Assembly (NCBI GenBank): GCA_965603355.1
Contig: CBFDCQ010000008.1
Span: 5,449 to 69,448 of the forward strand
Direction of reading: 5' to 3'
From: CBFDCQ01 sp965603355
Lineage (GTDB): Bacteria; Hydrogenedentota; CAZGCA01; CBFDCQ01
DNA length: 64,000 bases
In this document: positions 42,613-50,443 of the stretch, in pieces
Numbering within the stretch: the stretch's first letter is position 1
Layout: each line of letters opens with the position of its first letter
The notes under the pieces: model-generated
What the model was told of the DNA's origin: nothing
The model's database searches: none
Seen by the model: only the letters and a program-made list of their open reading frames with translations
Made by a program: the position numbers and the translations under genes

Positions 42613-42708
42613 ACGCACTGTTAGGGTGCAGGAATGACGCATTGCTAGGGTGCGGGAATGACGCGTTGGTAGGGTGCGTGCGTGACGGGCAGTTGGAGTG
42701 TGGGAGTG
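42613..42708. repeat. Four-copy 24-bp imperfect tandem repeat
   Basis: Units start at 42613, 42637, 42661 and 42685. Each has an ACGC-type beginning, a TAGGGTGC-like core and a GGAATG-like end; copies 1 and 2 are closest and copy 4 has drifted most. It lies between the short nfeD and floA genes and is not translated. The period being a multiple of three may hint at former coding sequence, but no frame looks protein-like. Confidence 0.75.
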
Positions 42709-42816
42709 GCGCATTTGGGAAAGAATGACGCCTTGGAGGCTCGGGCTCACAAGGAGCGGCACATCATAGAAACATTAACGGAACTGTAGGTTAGATTCAA
42801 TGAAAGGAGACTGACA

Positions 42817-43851
42817 ATGCCACACCCAGCTCTATTGGTAGGATTGTTCGTCGGCGGGATAGTGCTGCTCATCGCCTTCGCGGTGCTCGCGAGGTTCTTC
42901 GGCCTCTGGCTGAGGGCGGCGCTATCCGGAGCCAAGGTTACGTTCACGAACCTTATCGGCATGACCTTGCGTAACGTGTCGCCGAAGATAATTGTCGACA
43001 GCCGTATCATGGCGGTGAAGGCGGGACTCCCGCTCAGCGTGAACGATCTCGAGACACATTATCTCGCGCGCGGAAACGTCTTGAACGTGGTGAGAGCTTT
43101 AATTGCGGCAAGTAAGGCGGGCATCGAGCTGGAGTTCCCGCAGGCTGCCGCGATCGATCTCGCCGGCCGGGATGTGCTCGACGCCGTGAAAACATCTGTT
43201 AATCCCCGCGTCATTGACGCGCCCGACCCAGGGAGGGGTAAAGATACTGTTAGCGCCGTGGCGATGGACGGTATCCAGCTTAAGGCCAAGGCGAGGGTGA
43301 CGGTCAGGGCCAACCTCGAACGGTTGGTCGGCGGTGCGACCGAGGAGACTATCATTGCGAGGGTCGGCGAAGGAATCGTGACCACGATAGGTTCCTCCGA
43401 GACTTACAAGAGCGTGCTTGAGAATCCCGACTCCATCTCGAAGAGGGTTCTGGATAGAGGTCTCGATTCCGGGACGGCGTTCGAGATTCTGTCCATTGAT
43501 ATTGCGGACGTTGACGTCGGCGAAAACATCGGCGCGCAACTTCAGGCGAGACAGGCGGAGAGCGACAAGCTTGTCGCTCAGGCGCGGGCGGAGGCGCGTC
43601 GCGCGACCGCCGTGGCGCGTGAGCAGGAGATGAAAGCGCTGGTTCAGGAAATGCGCGCGCGTGTGGTCGAGGCGGAAGCCGAGGTGCCTAAGGCCATGGC
43701 AGAGGCGTTCCGCGCGGGTAACCTGGGTATACTGGACTACTACAAGTTCAAGAATATCCAGGCGGACACGTCCATGCGCGATTCCATAGCTGGTGTGGGC
43801 GAAGGCGAAGAGAAACGTGAGGAAGAGAAACGTGAGGAAGACAAACGTTAG
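42817..43851 (+). CDS. floA: Flotillin-like protein FloA (UPF0365)
   Basis: A 344-residue SPFH-type scaffold protein with an AAGGAG ribosome site. It has an N-terminal membrane hairpin ([28 protein letters not shown]). The SPFH domain contains [38 protein letters not shown] and the characteristic [32 protein letters not shown] helical flotillin region follows ([44 protein letters not shown]). FloA organises functional membrane microdomains and oligomerises with NfeD. The last ~15 residues are a short EEKRE-type charged repeat encoded by a near-exact 15-bp duplication. Confidence 0.95.
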   Translation: MPHPALLVGLFVGGIVLLIAFAVLARFFGLWLRAALSGAKVTFTNLIGMTLRNVSPKIIVDSRIMAVKAGLPLSVNDLETHYLARGNVLNVVRALIAASKAGIELEFPQAAAIDLAGRDVLDAVKTSVNPRVIDAPDPGRGKDTVSAVAMDGIQLKAKARVTVRANLERLVGGATEETIIARVGEGIVTTIGSSETYKSVLENPDSISKRVLDRGLDSGTAFEILSIDIADVDVGENIGAQLQARQAESDKLVAQARAEARRATAVAREQEMKALVQEMRARVVEAEAEVPKAMAEAFRAGNLGILDYYKFKNIQADTSMRDSIAGVGEGEEKREEEKREEDKR

Positions 43852-43863
43852 AGGTGATCAGAA

Positions 43864-44433
43864 ATGAATCCCTTTCCGCTTATCATTCTGTTCATTGTCG
43901 GTGCCAACATCATCAAGGGCATTCGAGAACAGGCTAAGAAGCAGCAGGAGATGGGTGGACAGCAGCCAGGGGAGCAATCCCCAAAGCTCTTCGAGACCGA
44001 GGATGGAACACCGCCTGGCGCGGTCCAGCACCCTTCGCAGCAGCAACGGCCGGCGGCTGACACAGGGAAGATACCGCCGGTTTTTGGAACGGGACCCAGG
44101 GGCACCGTTTTCGACCAGTGGTTTGGAGAGAGCCAGCAGGAAAAGGGAGTTGCCTGGGAAGCTCAGCGGGACGAGATCGGCGAGTTTCTTGGGATTAAAC
44201 CCAAACCGGTGCCTGTTGTTGCGCCGCCCATGCCTATAGTCGAAGAGGTGACGGCCGAGCCGATACTGGAGGAAGTGCGGCGGCCGACGATTCCCGTTGC
44301 GAGAAGGAAGCGCGGACCGATCCAAAAGAAAGCGGCGCGGATGCTGCCTCGTGGCGTGTTCGGCGACATGGGCGATGTGAGGCGCGGGATAATTATGTCG
44401 GAGATACTCGGGCCACCCAAGGGGCTGCAGTAA
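43864..44433 (+). CDS. Hypothetical membrane-anchored protein, last gene of floA cluster
   Basis: A 189-residue protein with one short N-terminal hydrophobic segment (FPLIILFIVGANIIKGI) and a long low-complexity, proline- and glutamine-rich middle (QEMGGQQPGEQSPK, QHPSQQQRPAAD). Its C-terminus has a basic helix and ends MSEILGPPKGLQ. FGDMGDVRRGIIMSEILGPPK resembles the conserved end of small DUF-type proteins often found after SPFH genes. It starts 13 bp after floA, and a strong terminator follows 26 bp downstream, so it closes the operon. Function unknown; a FloA-associated cytoplasmic adaptor is a reasonable guess. Confidence 0.7.
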   Translation: MNPFPLIILFIVGANIIKGIREQAKKQQEMGGQQPGEQSPKLFETEDGTPPGAVQHPSQQQRPAADTGKIPPVFGTGPRGTVFDQWFGESQQEKGVAWEAQRDEIGEFLGIKPKPVPVVAPPMPIVEEVTAEPILEEVRRPTIPVARRKRGPIQKKAARMLPRGVFGDMGDVRRGIIMSEILGPPKGLQ

Positions 44434-44458
44434 GTCTGACTCAGCGATGTGAGATGGT

Positions 44459-44489
44459 GGGGGCACACCACAGCGGTGTGCCCCCTTTT
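44459..44489 (+). terminator. Rho-independent terminator of the nfeD-floA cluster
   Basis: GGGGGCACACC (44459-44469) pairs perfectly with GGTGTGCCCCC (44475-44485) around a 5-nt loop and is followed by TTTT. It sits 26 bp after the last cluster gene. It is the clearest intrinsic terminator in the window. Confidence 0.9.
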
Positions 44490-44571
44490 GCTATCTTACC
44501 CAATGCTGCCACTCTGAGTCCGCGGCGGCGGGCGAAGAATCTCAAATCCAGTAAATGGCGGGAAAAAGTAC

Positions 44572-44604
44572 TTGACAAGGATTGATAATAGGTGTATAAT
44601 ACAC
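44572..44604 (+). promoter_or_regulatory. Consensus promoter and likely operator of the MarR gene
   Basis: TTGACA (44572-44577), 17 bp, TATAAT (44595-44600) are both perfect consensus. The palindrome GTGTATAATACAC (44592-44604) covers the -10 box, 31 bp before the MarR start. Autorepression by the MarR dimer is inferred from the position. Confidence 0.8.
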
Positions 44605-44634
44605 ATGTGAACTAAGGGAGAAAGGAGAACGAAG

Positions 44635-45111
44635 GTGGGACTGAAAGAGGAACTTGGATTGAAAATACCCTTTACCGTACCTGCGCACGAGGCGCTGCTG
44701 AGTATCTTCTTCACGGGATCTCTGATCAAGAAGAAGGCCCGAGAGTTCTTCAGCGCGTATGGCGTCACGGATGTGCAGTTCAACCTCATGATGCTGCTGA
44801 TGTACCATTCAGGGGACGATGGGGGATTGACCCAGGCTGATTTGAGCCGCATGATGCTCGTGAATAGGGCCAACATAACGTCGCTCGTAGACAGGATGGA
44901 GAAGGCGAGTCTGGTTGTCCGGACCGCGGTGCCAGGCGACAGGAGGTACAACTCCGTTCGGCTGACGGCGCACGGCAAGAAGGTCCTGCTTGACGTCGAG
45001 GAGGAGTATGCTCACGAGGTCGCGAAGATCATGGGAGCGCTCGACGACTCCGAAGTGCGCGACCTTATAGGGGACCTGGAACGTATTCGGACAAGTCTTA
45101 AGGGGCGTTGA
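44635..45111 (+). CDS. MarR-family transcriptional regulator
   Basis: A 158-residue regulator starting at GTG with AAAGGAG seven bases upstream. The winged helix-turn-helix is clear: LTQADLSRMMLVNRANITSLVDRMEKASLVVRT, with the wing PGDRRYNSVRLTAHGKKVL. Flanking helices form the dimer interface. MarR proteins usually bind a palindrome overlapping their own promoter and release it on contact with a phenolic or other ligand or on oxidation. This protein has no cysteine pair suggestive of redox sensing. The next gene is a small membrane protein 160 bp away, a possible co-regulated target. Confidence 0.92.
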   Translation: MGLKEELGLKIPFTVPAHEALLSIFFTGSLIKKKAREFFSAYGVTDVQFNLMMLLMYHSGDDGGLTQADLSRMMLVNRANITSLVDRMEKASLVVRTAVPGDRRYNSVRLTAHGKKVLLDVEEEYAHEVAKIMGALDDSEVRDLIGDLERIRTSLKGR

Positions 45112-45271
45112 CGGAGGATTGACATTCAGACGTGGTCAAGCGAGGGGGTTTTTGGATAAGGATAGTTTATATATGTATCGTATATATGCGGATTTATTCG
45201 GCTGCCATATATACTCACGATAACTCTGGTTTGGGTCCAGGGGCGGCATTCTAAAACAGGAGGTGGTTGAA

Positions 45272-45718
45272 ATGAAGGGGTTTCCGAAACTAGGACGCCT
45301 GACGAGGGCTCGGAAGGTATCGCTCGTTCTGGTTGCGGTGAGCTGTGTTTCACTGATAGCGGCTTTTGTTGTTGGAGTCAGTGATAACTGGCCGGGGATA
45401 ACGCTATGCTACATCGCGGCTACGACTTTCATTCTTGCTCTTGTGCATAGCGGGCGTCGGATAAGGAACTTCTTGATCCTCCTTGGCATGGGGCTGGTCG
45501 GGTTCCCTCTGTTTGCTGTGCTGCACAATGTCTTTTATGCGCTGGGGGAAATAGCGAAAGATATCGCCATAGTGCACCATTCCATGGGGCTCTTGCATGC
45601 GGCATTCTTTATCATTGCGATTATGTTCTGCCCGGCGGCTGTCGTGATTGGCGCTGTTGGCAGCGTGGTAGTTGCAGCGATGAATAGGCGAAGACAGATG
45701 TCCAATGAAGCGGCATAG
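45272..45718 (+). CDS. Hypothetical four-span membrane protein
   Basis: A 148-residue protein from the ATG at 45272, which follows AGGAGG; a GTG three codons earlier lies too close to that site. Four hydrophobic segments are visible near residues 17-36, 41-58, 66-85 and 110-137. A histidine-containing loop (IVHHSMGLLHAAFF) lies before the last one. The cytoplasmic end is basic (NRRRQMSNEA). No family is recognised. It is downstream of the MarR gene in the same direction, with an AT-rich stretch at 45157-45215 between them. Confidence 0.65.
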   Translation: MKGFPKLGRLTRARKVSLVLVAVSCVSLIAAFVVGVSDNWPGITLCYIAATTFILALVHSGRRIRNFLILLGMGLVGFPLFAVLHNVFYALGEIAKDIAIVHHSMGLLHAAFFIIAIMFCPAAVVIGAVGSVVVAAMNRRRQMSNEAA

Positions 45719-45817
45719 CGAAGTGCGTGGGACAGGATAAGGGGCGTGCCTTTGCGGTAGTGGAGTGAGGGTGCTTGAGGTTGGGACAACCGAGACGTAT
45801 CGGGAGGGATGAGAACC

Positions 45818-47452
45818 ATGTTTAGACGAGCGATTACATGTTGCCTGGCGGTGTTGACGCTACTTAGCCTGGTCGGGTGCAGCACGGTGTATATGAAAGC
45901 GACACCGTTCTATACCGGCGAGTACGAGAAGACCGACGGGCCGGCCGAGAAGAGGGTAAACCTCTGGCCGCTGGCGTACTACCGGAAACCGGCGCTGTCC
46001 TTGCTGTGGCCGCTTGGGGAGGTCACGGACGACCATGTCGCCGCACGTCCACTCGTTGCGGTCTACAAGCTCGACAAGGAAGAGCGCCAGTGGCGTATTC
46101 TGTGGCCCTTGGCTCAGTTTGACTTCGAGACGGACAGCCATCATATCTTGCCGGTTTTTTGGGGCGAGGACTACTTCTTCATACCCCCGTTGGTTTTGTG
46201 GTCCGATGAGTACAAGGCGGTGTTCCCGTTGTGGCTGCATTCCAAGGATTCGGGTGGCCACGATACTTGGGCGCTATGGCCGTTCTTCCGACTCGAACGG
46301 GAGGAGGACGAGCGGGGCTTCCACGTCTGGCCGCTGGTTGGCTCTTACGAGCAAGAGGATAGCAGCTATACCTTCGCGATGTGGCCGCTGTGCCAGCGAT
46401 GGCGTGACGGCGACGACTCTCTTCTGCTGACACCGCTGTGGTCCAGCAGAACCGAAGGCGATTCGCGGTGGAACTGCTTGTTCCCGCTCTATTACACCAG
46501 CACCAATCCGTCAAAGGACGAGGAGCGACTGATAACTCCGGTCATTGGCCGCGCACGTTCGGGCGACAAAACGCGGTGGATCCTTGTTCCGGCCGCTTCG
46601 TCCGTGTCATGGGGTGAGGATGAGAAGGATATTTGGGCGCTGGCACCTCTGGCACATTTCCGGTGGGGCGGCGACGACGTTCAGAGCCATGTCGCGCCGC
46701 TATATCTGTATGACCGAGACGAGAACCTGTTCGTCTCGCCCGTGTTCTCAAGGAGAAAGGGCGATGACGATGGCTTCGTCAATGTGCTCACGCTTCTTGG
46801 CCAATACACGTATCACAGCGATGGACAGAAGACGTTGAGGTTGCTTCCGCCACTGACGGCAGTCTCGCGGGGCGGGAAGTACAGGCGTCCGGGCGCATGG
46901 TTGTTCTCCTACTTCGCACCGGAAGCACGTGCTGAGCAAGAGAAGCCGTACTACCTCTGGATTGCGCCATCGATTTACTGGGAGCGGGATTTCGGCGAGA
47001 GGGAGTGGTCGGAGGATCCAGATGGTGCGGGATGGACGGGCGAGTGGCATCGGAAAGGACTCTTCCCCCTCTGGCACTACCAGAGCCACGAGGATCCTGA
47101 GAGGGAGCGCCGTTATCGCGACTTTTCGCTGCTGGGCTTCTTGTACGATTATCGTCTCCGTCAGGGCCGGCCCGCAAGAGATGATTCCGAGATAACCGAG
47201 GACTACGTGCGGAGGCGTATTCTCTGGCGATTGGCTCATTATGAGCGCATTGACGGAGATAAGACGCTTGATATCTTTCCTGCCATAACCTGGGACAGCA
47301 AGGCGGACGGTTATAGACAGTTCTCGTTCTTGTGGCGGCTGTTCCGAGTTGAACGCACTGAAGATGGCGGGCAGAATCTGGACTTCCTATTCGTCCCGCT
47401 GATGCGCAAGAGCGGCACGTCCGAAGGCGGAACCGGCCAGGGAGAGCTTTGA
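45818..47452 (+). CDS. Large lipoprotein with repeated WPL/FPL motifs
   Basis: A 544-residue protein. I start at the ATG at 45818, since GGAGGG is well placed for it and not for an ATG three codons earlier. The signal peptide ends in a lipobox (LLSLVGC). The mature protein is built of ~25-35-residue units, each ending in a W/F-P-L/F type strand (NLWPLAYY, LLWPLGE, ILWPLAQF, VFPLWLH, ALWPFFRL, HVWPLVGSY, MWPLCQRW, LFPLYYTS and later copies), rich in Asp, Arg and aromatic residues. This suggests a repetitive beta-structure, possibly propeller-like. No catalytic residues are evident. Similar WPL-rich lipoproteins occur as unnamed proteins in PVC-type genomes. Function unknown. Confidence 0.8.
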   Translation: MFRRAITCCLAVLTLLSLVGCSTVYMKATPFYTGEYEKTDGPAEKRVNLWPLAYYRKPALSLLWPLGEVTDDHVAARPLVAVYKLDKEERQWRILWPLAQFDFETDSHHILPVFWGEDYFFIPPLVLWSDEYKAVFPLWLHSKDSGGHDTWALWPFFRLEREEDERGFHVWPLVGSYEQEDSSYTFAMWPLCQRWRDGDDSLLLTPLWSSRTEGDSRWNCLFPLYYTSTNPSKDEERLITPVIGRARSGDKTRWILVPAASSVSWGEDEKDIWALAPLAHFRWGGDDVQSHVAPLYLYDRDENLFVSPVFSRRKGDDDGFVNVLTLLGQYTYHSDGQKTLRLLPPLTAVSRGGKYRRPGAWLFSYFAPEARAEQEKPYYLWIAPSIYWERDFGEREWSEDPDGAGWTGEWHRKGLFPLWHYQSHEDPERERRYRDFSLLGFLYDYRLRQGRPARDDSEITEDYVRRRILWRLAHYERIDGDKTLDIFPAITWDSKADGYRQFSFLWRLFRVERTEDGGQNLDFLFVPLMRKSGTSEGGTGQGEL

Positions 47453-47500
47453 GAGGCGGTCTCTTTGAGGAAAGACCAAAGCGGAATGGAGAGGCATCCG

Positions 47501-48511
47501 ATGGCTGAACAGGAATCTCTGCGGAGCAAGATCGAGAAGTGGGTGGCTGAAGGGTTGATCTCTGCGGAGCAGGGTGAGGCCTTGAAACGGCACGAAGAAG
47601 AGTGTGCAACGCCTGTACGGCGCGTGAAGGCCGATGAGGTCCTCGTTTATCTCGGCAGTCTGGTTGTCTTTCTGGCGATGGCGTTCGGAGTGGGCGTGAA
47701 CTGGACGGCGCTGGGGAGCGCCGGCAGGATACTGTCTGTAGCAGTTCCCACAGTGGCCATGCTGGCATTGGGCTGGCGGCTGCGCGGGTCAGAGAACGCA
47801 CGGCACAGACGGGGCGCGCAAGCGCTATGGCTGAGCGGCTGCCTACTGAGTGCGCTCTGTTTTGGAGTAACGTTCCATGAGCTGCATATCATCGACGACG
47901 AGGCGTTCCTAATCCTGATGAGCTGCCTGTTGGCGACGTGTGTCGCAGGCGTTCCCTTCGTGCTGCTCAGGAGCATCGCTCAGAGCATCGCGTTGCATCT
48001 TTGCGGTACCGCAACGCTGATTTCGCTCCTCATCTGGCTGGAAGATTCTGTGATCCCACCCACGTTCAACCAGTTCTATGAGTATCTGTTGCTCACGGCA
48101 GTCTGTCTGGTAGTTGGCGGTCTGTGGCTGGCGCTCTCGGAGTGGCTGCGAAGGAGGGAGAGGATAAGGCTTGCGGACGTATCCCGTATCTTCGGGACCT
48201 TCACGATCTTGATCTTCACTCTCGTCTTGGCCACGGAGGGGCAAGAATGCCCTGCACCTTGGCAGAAGCCGGCGATGGAAGCCATACCATTCTTGGCAAG
48301 CATCGGTTTCATCGCTGCAAGTGTGAGACGGCAGTCGCGAGTCTTCCTGTATGGTGGAGCGGCATTCCTTCTGTTCTGGATCATCTACATGAACTTCGAG
48401 CATTTCAGGGAGAAGATCGGGATGCCTATCGCACTGCTCATCATCGGCGCGGTGCTCATCGGGCTGGGGCTCGGAGCGGGCCGGTTAAGCAAACGGATAC
48501 GCGGAAGTTAG
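47501..48511 (+). CDS. DUF2157-type integral membrane protein
   Basis: A 336-residue protein with the typical DUF2157 N-terminus: a short cytoplasmic helical domain (EKWVAEGLISAEQGEALKRHEE) that precedes the membrane part. About eight to ten hydrophobic segments follow from residue ~43 onwards (VLVYLGSLVVFLAMAFGVGVNWTALG and later), ending LLIIGAVLIGLGLGAGRLSKRI. The ATG at 47501 has GGAGAGG in front; other starts at 47465 and 47486 are possible. DUF2157 proteins have no established biochemical role. It follows the WPL lipoprotein by 48 bp and is probably co-transcribed with it. Confidence 0.8.
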   Translation: MAEQESLRSKIEKWVAEGLISAEQGEALKRHEEECATPVRRVKADEVLVYLGSLVVFLAMAFGVGVNWTALGSAGRILSVAVPTVAMLALGWRLRGSENARHRRGAQALWLSGCLLSALCFGVTFHELHIIDDEAFLILMSCLLATCVAGVPFVLLRSIAQSIALHLCGTATLISLLIWLEDSVIPPTFNQFYEYLLLTAVCLVVGGLWLALSEWLRRRERIRLADVSRIFGTFTILIFTLVLATEGQECPAPWQKPAMEAIPFLASIGFIAASVRRQSRVFLYGGAAFLLFWIIYMNFEHFREKIGMPIALLIIGAVLIGLGLGAGRLSKRIRGS

Positions 48512-48632
48512 CGAGGAGCAAGAGTGTAGCTGAGAAAGGAGGAGCAAAGCGAACAGGGGAAAAGGAGTCCGGTTCGCGTTGGTGGGGCGATGCCAGCCTG
48601 GATCCCGCCAGCCAGTGAAAGGAGAAGGAACG

Positions 48633-49304
48633 ATGAGGATCAAGACTGAGTTCATGAGATGGATCTGCCTGGGTGTACTGCTTGCGGTGCCGCTTTCATG
48701 TGTGACGCCGGATGTCCGTGAGACACATGCGCCGGAAGTCAAGCAGGCGGGCCCGTTCGCCGAAGTGCCACCAGAGAAGGAGTGCGAAGAGATCGACGCC
48801 CGGGCGCAAGAATTCTTGAAGGAAGCCAAAACGAGCAAGCTGACGATCTACGCCGTATACGTGATGAACGAGCCTGCCCGGCATGATCCCGATGCGGCGC
48901 AACTACTGGCCAGGAAACTTGAGGATGCGGGATTTGAACGGGTAAGTGTGTTCGAAGACCCTGCCGATCTGCCCTTCGAGCCGGAGCCAAACGAGCTGAA
49001 CATCTTTTGGAAGCGCGCTCGAGCGTTTGCTTCGCAGGTCCAGGCAAGACCTCTGGACACCGATTACGTGCTGGTGGTGGACGTGTTCGCCGATTTCGAG
49101 AAGGGCGCCATGGGACCCGTGCATGCCGCTACGACCAACGCCGAAGGCCAGTTCGCTTACCTCGCGCTGCGGAACAGCCACCATCCTTTATTCCAAGCGA
49201 TTGCGCCCAAGTCGATGGACGACATGTGTCGGCTAGTGATTGAGGATATGAAGCGAAAAATGGAGGGCGAAGCGTCGCAGTCCGCACAGCGGGTATGGCA
49301 ATAA
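48633..49304 (+). CDS. Hypothetical lipoprotein
   Basis: A 223-residue protein from the ATG at 48633, preceded by AAAGGAG. The signal segment (WICLGVLLAVPLSC) ends with a cysteine in a moderate lipobox. The mature part begins with a proline-rich linker. It continues as a globular alpha/beta domain (LTIYAVYVMNEPARHDPDAAQLLARKLEDAGFERVSVFEDP, TDYVLVVDVFADFEKGAMGPVHAATTNAEGQFAYLALRNSHH), reminiscent of periplasmic proteins that bind or sense small ligands. I cannot assign a family. It ends just before a convergent glycosyltransferase gene; no terminator hairpin is obvious between them. Confidence 0.7.
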   Translation: MRIKTEFMRWICLGVLLAVPLSCVTPDVRETHAPEVKQAGPFAEVPPEKECEEIDARAQEFLKEAKTSKLTIYAVYVMNEPARHDPDAAQLLARKLEDAGFERVSVFEDPADLPFEPEPNELNIFWKRARAFASQVQARPLDTDYVLVVDVFADFEKGAMGPVHAATTNAEGQFAYLALRNSHHPLFQAIAPKSMDDMCRLVIEDMKRKMEGEASQSAQRVWQ

Positions 49305-49357
49305 ACCTGTGACGGAGAAGTACGAGTCCGATAGAGGGGTGGTGCGAGCACTCAGTG

Positions 49358-50434
49358 TCAATCGCGGTCGCGTCGAATTTCGGCCATGAAAGTCGCGGCG
49401 TCATCCTCTTTGCCGATTTCCGCCGCGATCTTCGTCAAGTTGAGCGCAGTCTCTTCACAGTAGGGGTTGATTCTAAGCGCGCGTTCGAAGCTCTCGTACG
49501 CTTTCTCCTTCTGTCCGAGCTTCCAGAGCGCGACGCCGGTGCCGGCGTGAGCTGCTTCGTTTAGCGGGTTCTCTTTGAGCGCCTCGACGAACTTGCGTAG
49601 CGCCTCCATATGGTTGTTCTGTTCCAACAATCCCTGTCCCTGTTGGACGAGCTCTGACGCAGCGGCACGACGTTTATGTTCCTCTTCGTCCGGCACCCTC
49701 CACTTCTCTCTAAACAAGTTCTCGTTGTCTCGCAGCAGGTTCGTCCAGCGCTCTCCCTCAACGCCGAGCGCAAGAAAGGTGCGTTCCCCGAAGTGGAAGA
49801 TGAAACAGTCAGTTGCAATCAGCAGCTTGAACCCGTTCTGCTGCGCGCGCACGCAGTAGTCGTCATCCTCGAAATTGCCTATCCCAAAGCGCTCGTCAAG
49901 GTATCCTATCTGCCGAATGACGTCCCTCTTGATAAGCATGCAGAATCCGACCAAGCCGATCGCAGCGTCCCACTGGCCCGCGTTACGTCTCGCGACGTCT
50001 CGGGCGTATTGTTCGAGCTCCTCGAGATGGCGGAGCTCTCTTGTTTCGATAAGTTGCGCACCCTTTGCGTGATTTGTCACGGGGCCGACGATGCCAACCC
50101 TCTCATCGCTTTCGGCGGCCTGAACGAGTGTGGTCAGCCATCCGTCAGTTACTATCGTATCGTTGTTGAGGAGAAGGACGTAGTCGCCGTCGGCGGCCTT
50201 GATGCCCGCGTTGGTGCCGCGCGGGAACCCGAGGTTTTCTTCTTCGCGAATAACGACTGCGCCTTCCAGGGAACGGAAATACTGTTCCGTGCCGTCGGTC
50301 GATCCGTTATCAACAAGTACCAGCTTGTACGGGTAGCGCGTGCATCTCGCCAGGCTTTCGACGCACATTCGCGTGTATTCGAGCTGGTTATGGGCGACGA
50401 TCACTACAGAAGCGTGCGCCGCTGCGTTGGACAT
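49358..50434 (-). CDS. Family 2 glycosyltransferase with C-terminal TPR
   Basis: A 358-residue protein. Residues ~8-245 form a GT-A fold: SVVIVAHNQLEYTRMCVESL, LVLVDNGSTDGTEQYF, NLGFPRGTNAGIKAADGDYVLLLNNDTIV with the metal-binding acidic motif, and the acceptor-region DERFGIGNFEDDDYCVRA. Residues ~265-345 form about two TPR units (ELVQQGQGLLEQNNHMEALRKFVEALKENPLNEAAHAGTGVALWKLGQ). GT2-TPR fusions commonly glycosylate surface polysaccharides or proteins. It ends the short minus-strand pair begun by the deacetylase-like gene 9 bp upstream. Donor and acceptor are unknown. Confidence 0.9.
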   Translation of the reverse strand: MSNAAAHASVVIVAHNQLEYTRMCVESLARCTRYPYKLVLVDNGSTDGTEQYFRSLEGAVVIREEENLGFPRGTNAGIKAADGDYVLLLNNDTIVTDGWLTTLVQAAESDERVGIVGPVTNHAKGAQLIETRELRHLEELEQYARDVARRNAGQWDAAIGLVGFCMLIKRDVIRQIGYLDERFGIGNFEDDDYCVRAQQNGFKLLIATDCFIFHFGERTFLALGVEGERWTNLLRDNENLFREKWRVPDEEEHKRRAAASELVQQGQGLLEQNNHMEALRKFVEALKENPLNEAAHAGTGVALWKLGQKEKAYESFERALRINPYCEETALNLTKIAAEIGKEDDAATFMAEIRRDRD

Positions 50435-50443
50435 CGTTTTGCT

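Noticed and set aside
42613..42708. Possible CRISPR array
   Set aside because: Units are contiguous 24-bp imperfect tandem copies without spacers, and no cas gene is nearby.
46788..47801. A 337-codon minus-strand open frame
   Set aside because: Low-complexity Arg/Ser/Pro translation opposite the WPL lipoprotein and DUF2157 genes, which have signal peptide, lipobox and ribosome sites.
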